Shown piece after piece: positions 34,875 to 44,478 of a stretch of DNA of 64,000 bases (within the stretch, counting starts at the first letter, position 1; the number at the start of each line of letters is the position of its first letter). Under the pieces are notes generated by a model. It ran no database searches and had not been told where the DNA came from. It saw only the letters and a list, made by a program, of their open reading frames with translations. Position numbers and translations under genes: made by a program. Source of the stretch: Salvia splendens (taxonomy: Eukaryota; Streptophyta; Magnoliopsida; Lamiales; Lamiaceae); the NCBI RefSeq assembly GCF_004379255.2, contig NC_056032.1, forward strand, positions 33,651,024 to 33,715,023, read 5' to 3'.

Positions 34875-35111
34875 TTCCCTCCGCCCCGCGTTAGCAGTCC
34901 CGTTTACTTTTGCGCACTCATTTTATAAAAATGGTAATAAATAGTTAAAGTGGAGAAATGGTAAAGTAAGATAGAGAATAATGTAGAGAAGGGTCTTATC
35001 TACATTATTCTCTCTCGTACTTTACTATTTCTCCTTTTTAACTATTTATTATCATTTTTACAAAACGAGTGCAAAAAAGCAACTGGAACTGCTAAAGTTG
35101 GACGAAGGGAG
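34875..35111. mobile_element. Foldback MITE in Helitron 2
   Basis: TTCCCTCCGCCCCGCGTTAG after TA and GTTGGACGAAGGGAG before TA. The whole element is a long palindrome (taataaatagttaaag against aactatttattatcat), the same design as the outer element at 33158-33661. Confidence 0.75.
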
Positions 35112-35183
35112 TATATTTTTATACTATTCTTTATTTTAATCTATTTAGCTATAAATATATCTTCATTTTTGAAAATCTTTTGT

Positions 35184-35200
35184 CCCGTGCATAGCACGGG
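35184..35200. terminator. Helitron 2 3' hairpin
   Basis: CCCGTGC ATA GCACGGG, a perfect stem 12 bp from the CTAG end. This is a Helitron transposition terminator, not a transcription terminator. Confidence 0.85.
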
Positions 35201-35421
35201 TGGTAACACTAGTTAGTTTTAAATGATAGTATGCGAGTGAGATAAGTTGGTGGAATGTGAGACATTTTTACCATTTATGGTAATTATGAACCGAGACTCC
35301 TATTCGCAGACGAACCAAAATGAAAAAACGTAACTCATGTAAACTGGAAAATCTTGCGGATGCTAAAGTAGCTATAAGGCATGCTCAAACCATGTAACAA
35401 ATTTATTTTGTCAAATTAATA

Positions 35422-35636
35422 CTTCCTCCATCCCATAAAAATAGGGATTTTGTGGATGACACAAATTTTAATGGAAAAATTAGTTAAGTAAGACAGAAGT
35501 AAAAAAATAATTGAAATATTATTATTGAAGAATGAGACCCCCTCATAAGAGAGAAAATTTGCGAAAATGGAAGCGGACTATTTTTTGTGACAGCCGAAAA
35601 TGGAAAAATAAGATATTTTTTATGGGACGGATGGAT
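35422..35636. mobile_element. Stowaway-like MITE
   Basis: CTTCCTCCATCCCATAAAAA after TA and TTTATGGGACGGATGGAT before TA, about 320 bp upstream of 2S albumin gene 2. Confidence 0.7.
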
Positions 35637-35766
35637 TATATTGGTAATTATTTTGAGGGAAAAACATGTACTACTTCAAACCATGAATTATAACACCCCT
35701 AGTTGAATCAAATGAACTCTAAATTTGTGTCTAGCAAATGAAAATGAGATAGGTTTTGTCAACATT

Positions 35767-35888
35767 TGCATGTCAATCGATGTGGAAGCTACCTCAACTC
35801 CCCACCAATATCAATCATACGCATATTTCATTCTCCCCCATCAATCAACACGTCAAACCCCATGCAATCCCTCAACTCCCCTATATAA
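35767..35888 (+). promoter_or_regulatory. Seed promoter elements of 2S albumin gene 2
   Basis: TGCATGTCAATCGATGTGGA-type module at 35767-35788, RY element CATGCAA at 35861-35867, and a clear TATA box CTATATAA at 35881-35888, 66 bp before the ATG. Order and spacing match the other two paralogues. Confidence 0.75.
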
Positions 35889-35953
35889 ACCCCCCCGCCC
35901 ACGCATCACCAACACCAATCCACCAACAAACTCACCTTCTCTCCCACATCCTA

Positions 35954-36400
35954 ATGGCAACCAAGGCGGCACTCGCAGCAGCTCTCCTCATGGCCCTGGT
36001 GGCTCTTGCCACCGCCACCACCTTCACCACCTCCTTCGCCGAAGAGGCCAGCGAAAACTACCAGCAATGCAGGCAGCAGGTGCAGGGGCGTCGATTCAAC
36101 TCCTGCCAGCGCTTCTTGCAGCAGAGGAGCACCCCGTACTCGAATGAGGACGAGGACGAGGAGGTCCTCGACTCCTACCAGCCGTCGTCGTCCCTTCAAG
36201 CCTGCTGCCGGGAGCTGAAGCAAATGGACCGCCAGCAATGCGGCTGCGAGGCCATCAGGCAGGCCGTCAAGCAGGCGCAGCAGAGCACCCGCCGCTACCA
36301 AACCGGCCAATCCGAGCAGGTCTACCAGCAGGCACGCGCGCTCCCGCGCCGATGCGGCCTTCGCGAGCAACAATGCCACTTCCGCCTCCTCTTCGTTTGA
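35954..36400 (+). CDS. 2S albumin seed storage protein, paralogue 2
   Basis: An intronless gene of 148 residues. I chose ATG 35954 (MATKAALAAALLMALVALATA) because it begins the signal peptide shared with paralogue 1. The in-frame extension upstream crosses the TATA box and is non-coding. The eight-Cys pattern is complete: QCRQQVQGRRFNSC, then CC, CGC and two more. An acidic DEDEDEEVLD linker separates the subunits. It is very GC-rich relative to its surroundings, especially at third positions. AATAAA-like signals follow near 36442. Function as for the family: sulfur-rich storage protein in the seed vacuole. Confidence 0.95.
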   Translation: MATKAALAAALLMALVALATATTFTTSFAEEASENYQQCRQQVQGRRFNSCQRFLQQRSTPYSNEDEDEEVLDSYQPSSSLQACCRELKQMDRQQCGCEAIRQAVKQAQQSTRRYQTGQSEQVYQQARALPRRCGLREQQCHFRLLFV

Positions 36401-36570
36401 GGAAATAGCTCTGTGTCAATTACCCTTGTTTATTCCCCTTCCAAATAAACGTGATGCAAGGATAAAATTTCCGTATTTTCTTTTTCCCCATCAATCAATA
36501 TAAGTAAAACAAAGAAACAACAACAATCCAAAATCCATCAAACAATCCTAATGCTTTAACTTTTCAAGAA

Positions 36571-37056
36571 CTAAAAATACTTCACCATCTGCATTTCCTT
36601 CTGCTTGAAACCACACCTATTATAAAACGGCATGTTGTCACTGCTGCAATCAAGAATCACCTTGTAACACCCCATCGACCTAGCGTGATCAGATAGGAAT
36701 TCGATTATCTTCTTTCCTAAATGCTTTCCTCGAACGTTGGAATCCACAACCACATCTTCGATGTGACCAACCTTGCCACAATTCCTTATGAATTTCTTCT
36801 CTATGAAGACGCTCCCGGTTGCAATGATCTTGCCTGAATCTCCGTCTTCTATCACGCATATAAGATGGTCGTTGCCATACTTAGCCACCTCCCTAAACCG
36901 TTCTTCGAATGCTTCGTCGGAGATGAAGTCGCATACAGTCAGCTGCTGAAGTAGCTCCACGAACCCCTTCTTTTTATCCGAGATCTCTAACTTCCTTACC
37001 ACAAACGCCACCTCTTCCATGGAAGACTTTGTTCTTTCCATCGAACAAGGATTCAA
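36571..37056 (-). CDS. GNA1: Glucosamine-6-phosphate N-acetyltransferase
   Basis: A 161-residue intron-free coding frame. GNAT fold: N-terminal strand FVVRKLEISDKKKG, mid-domain LICVIEDGDSGKIIATGSVF, IEDVVVDSNVRGKHLGKKII (acetyl-CoA pyrophosphate loop R109-G114) and FYNRCGFKQKEMQMVKYF at the end, with Tyr145 at the usual GNAT catalytic Tyr position. The enzyme acetylates glucosamine-6-phosphate on the route to UDP-GlcNAc in the cytosol. The plant protein is about 150 residues; an alternative start at residue 6 (MERTKSS) is possible. The sequence ttatcattttcag just upstream of the ATG (minus direction) looks like a 5'-UTR intron acceptor. The 3' end faces albumin gene 2, 170 bp away, so the two are convergent. 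Confidence 0.88.
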   Translation of the reverse strand: MNPCSMERTKSSMEEVAFVVRKLEISDKKKGFVELLQQLTVCDFISDEAFEERFREVAKYGNDHLICVIEDGDSGKIIATGSVFIEKKFIRNCGKVGHIEDVVVDSNVRGKHLGKKIIEFLSDHARSMGCYKVILDCSSDNMPFYNRCGFKQKEMQMVKYF

Positions 37057-37748
37057 TCCAAATTTCTGAAAATGATAAAAGGATCAAGAGATATATATTA
37101 AATTAGATAGTGGATTTCAACATCGTCATAGCTACAACGAAAAGTTATACACAAATTCAGATGACCACTTTTATAATTCACAACTGCGTGGGGATCAACG
37201 GTATAATAAAACTATAATTAATGAAAAAATTGCGCAGTACTACAAAATCTCAAATTGCCTGTAATTCAACATGTTCTAATATAGATTAATTCTAGAGATA
37301 TTCCACAAACCATAAAAAGCGAGAAAGAACAGAGCCACATAGATCAAAATTTAGTAGCGGCCAACACAACGAATTAAACTGCTAATTTATCTGCATAAAC
37401 TCACTGATAGATCTAAGAAACGGATCGAACCTCTTCGTACAAAGGAAAACTGCCCCGATTTGATAATTAACTCACATCCAGATTAATAATGTGGATGAAT
37501 GTTTGAGTGTAGGGAACTAACTGAAAAGTGGATTTGCTGGAATGGGGATCATCGTGCAGGCAGCATATTCTTCTTCTAGGGCTTGTCTATTAGCTGAACA
37601 TAGGTTTATCTAATTTAGGCCCAGTTTCTAGAGTTGAATTGATGTAAGCCCAATTATGATTATTGTGACTTTTTTTTCCAATTTTACTAAAATTATGCTG
37701 AAATTTAATATTTCTAGTAAATTTTAAATATGGACATAAAAATTAGTA
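37057..37748. other. GNA1 leader and upstream region
   Basis: It probably contains a 5'-UTR intron (acceptor near 37068) and the promoter of the minus-strand GNA1 gene. No further gene is seen. Confidence 0.5.
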
Positions 37749-37917
37749 TTCCCTCCATCCCATTAAAGATGACTCACTGTCTATTACTAAAAATAAAAAC
37801 ATCTTATCTCTACTTTATTCTTTATTTCTTACTTTTCTCGTTCTACTTAACACACAAAATAAAGTTGTATAAAATTCTGTGCCGTTCAAGGTATCATCTT
37901 CCTTGGGATGTTGGGAG
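37749..37917. mobile_element. Short Stowaway-like MITE
   Basis: TTCCCTCCATCCCATTAAAG after TA and CTTGGGATGTTGGGAG before TA. Confidence 0.7.
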
Positions 37918-38627
37918 TAGTATTTTCTTTTCCACGACAAAGTTTTTTGAGCTATAATTTAAATGCATATAACATATTTAATCATACATGAACTTGTTGG
38001 CATTGAGACTGGTGTAATTGGGCAGCGTGGATAAAAAACAAATAACTTTTCGAAATCATTTTAATTCTCCAGCAATACACAATTTACACTATTAGCATAT
38101 TATTGTCATCTTACAGGGAACTAGATAAATAGTTCCTAATTTTTTTAGTATTGAACATAAATAGTCCTGTACTTTCAAAATAGCATGGAAACTTCATTAA
38201 ATTAACAACTATCACATTCATAATACTTTTTTCTTCACTATTTCGATAAATTTTCGGCTCAAAATACATCCAAGATATGAAGGACATTTTTTATTAGAGC
38301 ATCCATAGTGGTTATAGCCCAGTCATATCCTAGCCACAAACTCCTCCTGCCACATCATCAATACTAAAAATCCTCCTGCCACATCAGAAATAGCCCAGCC
38401 ATAGCCTAGCCATATCATAAATAGCCCAGCCACATCAATAGCCACATCACTAATAACACAATATACAGAATTTAATTTACGAGACATATACGGGAAACAT
38501 TAATAATACTATTTTAATTTTTTTAAAAAAAGTACAATAAATTAAAAAAAGTACAAAAATTTTAAAAAAGTACATTAATAAAAAAATTACATTCAAAATC
38601 GCAAAAAGTACATTACTTAAAAAAAAA

Positions 38628-39958
38628 TCACTCGCCGGCTCCCTCGCCTCCGTCGTCGTCGTCGCCGTCGCCGTCGCCACCGCCGCCTCCGTCGCCACTG
38701 TCACCGCCGCCTCCGCTGCCACCGCCGCTGCCGCCTCCACGCAGATCGTCATTCATGCTCTCGAGCAATGTGAAGAGAAATCTCTTCTCCTAGGGGTCCT
38801 TCGCCGCTCGCCATTCGGCTAACGTCTTCACCATCATCTGGCGCGTTTGTTGACGCGCGAAGTACTTGAGATCCTCTGTAGATTGGCGGTCAAAGCGGGG
38901 CGAGGTCGGCGGCCGAACGAACGAGGGTTGGGGAGCACCTGGTCCGTCTCGGGGAGGTCGTGGGAACCACCGCTGCTGCCGCTGAAATCCCCGGTATAGT
39001 TCAATCGTTGCTTCTTCGGCCAGCCAGCGTCGACACCTACTCGGAATTTCTCGGAGTCGTTCAACACAAGATAGCAGTTCCAGTAGGTGAAGTCCTTATA
39101 CAACCCGGGCTGGGGGAAGGCTTTCTCCGCTATCCTCCTGCAGTCGTCCTCCGTTTGGCCACTACTCTGCATGCGGAGGGCGTTGGCGTACAAACCCGAA
39201 AATCGGAAGACGGCAGCCCTGATTCGGTTCCACGCCTTCCGGCAATCCTCCCCGTTGTGTGGCCTCCCCTCCGGGCAAAATAGCTGGTAGGCTGCTGCTA
39301 CCTTGCCCCACACGTTGACGATCCTCTGGTTATTAGAAACAAGAGGATCGTCGCAAACACTCACCCACGCCTTTGACAGCGCAACGTTCTCCTCGTCCGT
39401 CCACCTTCTTCGTACCGTGGGGTCATCCCCACCCGGCTGCGACGACTCCCCGACCTTCTTTCCCTTGCCCTTCTTCTTTGGGGCGCCACTACCCTGCACT
39501 GTTCCCCCCGTTTGAACGGGAGTTTCCGGAACTCCGAGACTATCAAACCCTAAATCCGACAACGCAAAATCATCAAAACCGCTCGACGTGAACTGCGCAT
39601 CCGTTGGGGTCGATGTGTGCGACGAAGCAGTCAAAAAATCAAAACTAGGGCGATAGACGTCCCCCCGCGTCACCTGCGTCGCCGGTACGCCCCCCGGCGT
39701 CCCCTGCGTCGCCGAACCTCCCCCGGGTATCATCTGCATATTGGGTGCCCACCCCGGCATCATCTGCATATTGGGTGCCCAACCCCGCATCGCCGGGAAC
39801 CCCCCCGGCGGACTCCCTCCGGTCGGCATCCCGGGTAGCATCTGCTGCCACGGGTACATGTTGTAGTACCCGGGCATCTGATTCCATCCGCCTCCAACGG
39901 GGATTGAGGGAGTTTGAGAACTGCTCGTCCCTGAACTAGGCTCGTTGTTCAGATCCAT
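38628..39958 (-). pseudogene. Harbinger Myb/SANT-like accessory protein, C-terminal frameshift
   Basis: The main frame (38834-39958) encodes 374 residues. It has a Met/Pro/Gly-rich N-terminus with duplicated PGWAPNMQMMPG units, a basic KKKGKGKK stretch, then a trihelix-like domain opening RRRWTDEENVALSKAW and containing VWGKVAAAYQ and RKAWNRIRAAVFRFSG. After about RRPRPA the expected family C-terminus (DLKYFARQQTRQMMVKTL) is found in another frame, so a 1-bp frameshift lies in the C-run near 38900. In that frame a TAG follows AEWRAAKDP, then EKRFLFTLLESMNDDLRGG and a Gly/Asp tail to 38628. The DNA-binding domain itself is intact. Confidence 0.8.
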
Positions 39959-40093
39959 TTCTCGGTGTTGATCTTGTACAGAAATTAAGATAGAGAGAGT
40001 ACTCGTTAATACAAGTGGTGCGAATGAAAATGAAGTGCAAATCGCGTATATATAGTGTTTCGAAAATAAAAAATAAAAAATAAAAAATTCGTT

Positions 40094-40157
40094 GGGCTAT
40101 GCGCTGGGCGATCCGGGCGCTGCAATGGAGCTGAGCGGATCGCCCAGCGCATAGCCC
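40094..40157. repeat. 22-bp perfect inverted repeat
   Basis: Arms 40094-40115 and 40136-40157 (GGGCTATGCGCTGGGCGATC...) are exact complements with a 20-bp spacer, in the right subterminal region of the Harbinger element. Confidence 0.85.
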
Positions 40158-40587
40158 AGCGGATTTTGACTGCCTAGCGCTAGGCGAAATTGATTTCCGG
40201 AAAACCGCTCGGCGGTTTTCGGCTCCTCCAATGGTTCGCCTAGCGACCGCCTAGCGCCGGCGCTCGACTAGGCGGTGCGCTAGGCGCCATTGTGGATGCT
40301 CTTAAAAAAATTAGACAGATTCTGGATATCAAGAATCATATTATAACGATACACCTAGATATTAATATATCCAAAAAATTTCTTTAATACAGAAATAAGA
40401 TTAAAATAGCAGTATGATTAGCTTACTATTAATACTTATAATATTTTAATATGTAAAATAAAGTATATAAAGATAATAAAAGCAAATTTATCACATTTAA
40501 TTAAGAAAATTCAATTATAACGGAGATCATTTTAAGGGCGTTTTGATTCATTCCAAGGGTGTTTTAGTTCATTTTAAATAAATTGTA

Positions 40588-40838
40588 CTCCATCCGTCCG
40601 ATAATAGAAGTCTTATTTGTTTATGGCACGAGTTTTAAGAAATGTAAAAAAAATGGGTTGAATAAGTTATTGGAATATAAGTCTCACTTATATATATTAT
40701 TTTTAAAATAAAATGTGAGTGGAATAAATTTGTATGATGTGAGGCTTATTTATCATTTATGATAAAAGTGAAATAAATTTTTTATTATGCGACAGACCGA
40801 AATGACAAAACATAACTCATATTATGGAACCGAAAGAG
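40588..40838. mobile_element. Intact MITE (family split by Helitron 2)
   Basis: CTCCATCCGTCCGATAATAG after TA and GGAACCGAAAGAG before TA. It serves as the reference for the interrupted copy at 31652-35350. Confidence 0.72.
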
Positions 40839-41042
40839 TAAGGGTTATGAACTAAAATGTCCTTATTGTGAACTCTGTGTTTTTAAATACGAAAAGTTAA
40901 AATTCAGTCACATATTTAATTTAATTAATGATCGAAATTTAATCTATAAATATAGTAGCAAAGTGGAAATACTTTGACAATATATAAATAATAGCAAGAG
41001 TATGCATAGGAGTAAAATATAGAGAAGACGTTTGGCAAGATT

Positions 41043-41139
41043 TGCATGCGAAATCGATGTGGAAGATGGGAGAGCAAAACGTGATCACCCTTCATCCAAC
41101 ACGTAATAGCCATGCAACCGCTTCACTCCCACTATAAAA
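41043..41139 (+). promoter_or_regulatory. Seed promoter elements of 2S albumin gene 3
   Basis: TGCATGCGAAATCGATGTGG-type module at 41043-41065, RY element CATGCAA at 41111-41117, TATA box CTATAAAA at 41132-41139. The upstream module is about 45 bp closer to the ATG than in the other two genes. Confidence 0.75.
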
Positions 41140-41188
41140 AAACAAGAGCCCTTCAACACCAACACACACCATTTCAACACTCTCTTCA

Positions 41189-41629
41189 ATGGCGATCAAG
41201 GCGGCAGTAGCAGCAGCTCTCCTGATGGCCCTAGTGGCAGTGGCCAGCGCCACCACCTACACCACCACCGTCACGACCACGTCCTACGACGAGAGGGGCA
41301 GCCAGAAGTACCAGCAGTGCAGCCAGAAGGTGCAGGGCCGACAGTTCCAGTCGTGCCAGAGCTTCTTGAAGCAGAGGAGCTACTTGGAGATGGACTCCAG
41401 CAGCAGCAAGCAGGAGGAGTACGTTGAGCAGTGCTGTGAGCAGCTCAAGGACATGGACCGATACCAGTGCGGCTGTGAAGCCATCAAGCGCGCCGTCCAG
41501 AAGGCGCAGCAGGGAGGCTCCTCCTACCAGACCGGCCAGAGCGAGAAGATCTACGAGAGGGCACGCGCTCTACCCCGTCTCTGCAGATTAAGCGAGCAGC
41601 AATGCAGCTTCAACCTTGTCTTTGTCTAA
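41189..41629 (+). CDS. 2S albumin seed storage protein, paralogue 3
   Basis: An intronless gene of 146 residues. Signal peptide MAIKAAVAAALLMALVAVASA, then a threonine-rich propeptide (TTYTTTVTTTSYDE) strikingly like sesame 2S albumin, then QCSQKVQGRQFQSC, a Ser-rich linker (DSSSSKQ) in place of the acidic linker of paralogues 1 and 2, and CC, CGC, C and C in the large subunit. It is Lys-richer than its neighbours. It is the most divergent of the three and may be the oldest copy (inference). Poly(A)-like AAATAAATAAATAA follows at 41672. Confidence 0.95.
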   Translation: MAIKAAVAAALLMALVAVASATTYTTTVTTTSYDERGSQKYQQCSQKVQGRQFQSCQSFLKQRSYLEMDSSSSKQEEYVEQCCEQLKDMDRYQCGCEAIKRAVQKAQQGGSSYQTGQSEKIYERARALPRLCRLSEQQCSFNLVFV

Positions 41630-41699
41630 ACTATGGGAGGCCTATCGGCCTTGCCTTTGTCCCGACTCTGTTTCCAAATAAATAAATAACAATTTGGGA

Positions 41700-43281
41700 T
41701 TTCTTTCTCTCTCTTTAATTTCTAATCAGTCTCGACTATCTTACTCTAATTACAAAGTTGTGGAACCTTTAAGGAATTGAATAATTACACTAAATACAAC
41801 CCTAACGCAATCTGTGGATTATATAGTTGTTCTTATAATTATTTTTTATTTAATTTAATAAATATTTTTTAAAATTATTTTTTGATATTTGTAAATTTTT
41901 TATGTAAAAACAGAGTTGAAGAGAAATTTTATGCATATGACATGAGATTTTATAGTATATAATTTTTCTTTTTTTTCATTTAATAATTATATATTTTTGA
42001 AAATATCTTTTTAATTGTTGCAAGTTTTTATGCAAAAACAGAGTTGAAGAGAATTTTATGCATCTGACATGAGATTTTATAAAATTAATTAATGAAGTAG
42101 GAGAGAATAAAATTGTCAGAGATTTTATAAAGTTTGTTAATTTGAGAAAGAATAAAATAAAGATAAATGTGTTTTAAAATTATTTATAATATTTATGTAG
42201 GGACAATTAAAAAAGAAACAAGGCCGAAGGGATATATAAAAAATTTTAATGCTTAAGACTAATCACCCTACAACAAAAGACTAAAAACCGGTTTCCATAA
42301 CTAGTGTAATTTCCAATGAATATATGATTTACTAATTCATTGCAGCTAAAGGTGATTCCGCCTTGACGGTCCCATTCCGGCCGACATTATCTGAGAGGGT
42401 TCAATTAGAGTACACAGGCTTAGTCCATTGGCTGCCAGAAGTTCATCTACCAAGACCTCACACTTGTAAGCAACTATCCGGCAGTAGTGGGATTCGAACC
42501 CAGGCTTAGTAGAGGGATTCGAACCCAGGCTCATTCCAGCGCAGTAGCCCATTGGTTGTCAGAAGTTCATCTCCCAAGACCTCACACTTATAAGCAACTA
42601 CCCGGTAGTAGTGGGATTCGAACTCAGGCTCATTCCAGCAACATCTGCTCCTGTGGGCATGATTTACTAATTCATAGTACTGAATATAGAAGCATAGTCT
42701 ACTTAATGATGTTGCATAAAACAATATTTTTCAATATCATATGTCAGAATATTGGTAAATCCTGAAAATGCATAAGGGAATAAATCCTGATGAGCAAATC
42801 AGGAATCCCGCTGATCGAATCTCATGATGAATGAATCAGGAATCACGTTCACAATGAACTAATCCGGACGATCAGAAATCTGGAACAAATTGTGATGAAC
42901 AAATAAGCGATTAGGCATCGCACTGATCAATCTCGTGATTTAAGAATCAGGTTTCGCGTTGGACGATTCATGGTGAAGAACTAATTTGGATTATTCACAG
43001 CTGAAGAACAAATTGTGAATCTCATATTTTTTTAAAATCCTAAGTTGAATTTTGGTTCATACACTATATTTTTGTACAAATCGGCGGCGCAACACAGTTC
43101 ACGTTAATTATATGAGATATTAAATTTTAAAAATGCCCTTGGACTATTATTTTTTAGAAAAAAAATGAAATGTTATTACAACCATAGAATTAAATTGAAA
43201 TAATAAGACATATGGTTGTGATTTGTGGTCTAAGTATTTGAACTTAGTTAAACAACCTATATTCCATTGTGAAGCTCTTAA
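41700..43281. other. Intergenic region with tandem repeats, no gene seen
   Basis: AT-rich near the albumin gene, with a degenerate duplication around gcaaaaacagagttgaagag (about 41908-42070). A 124-bp tandem repeat (units from 42425 and 42549) contains GGGATTCGAACCC blocks, one of them repeated at 25-bp spacing. About 42775-43020 holds two imperfect copies of a roughly 110-bp unit rich in caggaatc and gatcaat. Confidence 0.55.
42425..42645 (-). repeat. 124-bp tandem repeat with tRNA B-box-like motifs
   Basis: Units share ccattgg.tg.cagaagttcatct and aagcaacta.ccgg.agtagtggga. The minus strand reads GGGTTCGAATCCC, a perfect B-box, but I see no A-box or cloverleaf, so this is at most a SINE relic. 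Confidence 0.55.
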
Positions 43282-43893
43282 GAGCATTCCTAATGCCGTG
43301 GGCCGGACCGCACCTGGGTCCCGGCTCGCGGCCTAGCGCGTTGGAGGTGAAGGAAAAGCGACCCATGCCGCGCCTGGGACGGTGGAGCAGCCTGGGGCAG
43401 CGCCCCGTTGTGGCTCGACTCGGTGTTGGAGTCTCCGGGGCCGTGCCCTATTGCGGCCCGGCCAGTCGTTATGGGGCCTTCGTGCCGGACCCGAACCCCC
43501 TATTTTTTCCTTCGATTTTTGGCTTATTTATATGCCATTTCTTCAACATTCTTCCATCAACACTTCTATCCTCTTTTTATTTCAATATTTGTTGTTAGAA
43601 TGGATTGGTTTAACAACGACGAACGACAGTTGAACGAGTTCGTCAACGTCAACAATTGGGGTTTGTAATCAACTGTCGTTCGTCAATGCCAACAACTGGG
43701 GTTTGTAATCTTTTATGTTCGACTGAACAATGAATTTTTAGGAGTAAAATAATTTGTAGGCGTGAATTGTGCAATTTAATAATTGGGGCATGGATGGAGA
43801 TTGTAGGAGAGTTGGGGCCTAACATAGAAATTTAAGGAAACAATAATGTGGAGGGGATTGGGGGCTGAATCTAAACCGAGGTTGTGGATGCTC
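43282..43893. mobile_element. Deleted PIF/Harbinger element (612 bp)
   Basis: GAGCATTCCTAATGCCGTGG at the left and CCGAGGTTGTGGATGCTC at the right are imperfect inverted ends; TAA precedes, and CAA follows. The interior keeps a GC-rich block and the first 20 codons of the accessory gene of the 28751-30439 family, so it is a deletion derivative of that family. Confidence 0.65.
43600..43668 (+). pseudogene. N-terminal stub of a Harbinger accessory gene
   Basis: MDWFNNDERQLNEFVNVNNW aligns directly with the start of the pseudogene at 29150-30145 (MEWFNSDERQKNEFINANNW) and then stops. A partial repeat of the same segment follows immediately at 43670-43712. Confidence 0.7.
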
Positions 43894-44478
43894 CAAGCAA
43901 TCGGAAATCGGAATATCCCAAGATATCCCTTATTCAGCGAATAGCCGAAACATAGATCTACACTTATATTTTAATGATAATGCGAAGAAGCCCAATCACC
44001 GCCATATAGATTTAAAGCTATTTCGAATCTTCCGGGAAATTAGTTTGTTGCAATATGCAACTCCCCTCGCAACAAATTCGCGTCGCCGAAGCCGTGAATT
44101 CACCGCGCGAAGCAATCGATATGGTATGGATTTAAAGTTGATCTGAATCCTTATTCTATTTCAAGTCACTGCTATTTCACCTTTTTCTTTTGGTGTGTTT
44201 GATACGATTAGATTTGTTTCATGTGAGTTTTCAGTAGATGCGTCCTTCCATTTTCCAGGATTCAATTGTTGAAATGAAAACTTAGCTGTTGCTAAATCAA
44301 CACCGCGGTTAGTTAAAACTAAGAAAAGTAATAAGATGATGTGCCACTGTTTAAGCATTCATATCCATAGAAATTTAAGGCTGTCGAGTTTGCAATGCCA
44401 ATAACAGAAAATGAACTCGTCTAAGATGACAATTATTTTGGTCAGCCCAAAGCATCTGGTATAGAAAACTTGCTCTCC
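43894..44478. other. Intergenic; possible plus-strand first exon
   Basis: A short ATG frame (44055-44123, MQLPSQQIRVAEAVNSPREA) ends at a good splice donor (ATG|GTATGG), but no convincing second exon could be joined. I leave it as a possibility only. Confidence 0.25.

Larger units (their letters stand above)
31772..35212. mobile_element. Non-autonomous Helitron 2
   Basis: The 5' end TCTATCAATATATAAAGTG follows A. The 3' end has a perfect 7-bp-stem hairpin, CCCGTGC-ATA-GCACGGG (35184-35200), then TGGTAACACTAG and T: the textbook Helitron CTRR end and A/T insertion site. The 3.4-kb interior has no Rep/helicase. Its GC-rich block (about 31990-32520) and both ends are related to Helitron 1. Three MITE insertions lie inside. 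The flanks rejoin into one MITE, which fixes the boundaries independently. Confidence 0.85.
31652..35350. mobile_element. MITE split by Helitron 2
   Basis: The left part (31652-31771: ctccccctgtccgcgaatat, ggcacagattttaaaaaatg, aaaaaaatgggtgaa) and the right part (35213 to about 35350: gtgagacatttttaccattt, cgaaccaaaatgaaaaaacg) correspond to the two halves of the intact MITE at 40588-40838. Helitron 2 lies exactly at the break. The far right end is too decayed to place to the base. Confidence 0.65.
38297..40301 (-). mobile_element. PIF/Harbinger element with Myb-like gene (2,005 bp)
   Basis: GAGCATCCATAGTGG at the left and CCATTGTGGATGCTC at the right are near-perfect inverted ends, with TTA on both sides (38294-38296 and 40302-40304). 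This is the cleanest Harbinger in the window. It carries only the accessory gene on the minus strand. The left subterminal region has repeated TAGCCCAGCCA units; the right has a 22-bp perfect inverted repeat. Confidence 0.9.

Noticed and set aside
35756..35953. In-frame N-terminal extension of 2S albumin gene 2
   Set aside because: It crosses the RY elements and TATA box and lacks similarity to the paralogues; the signal peptide starts at 35954.
42480..42640. Possible tRNA gene or SINE from GGGTTCGAATCCC on the minus strand
   Set aside because: Only the B-box is present; no A-box at the right spacing, no cloverleaf and no poly-A tail or TSD.
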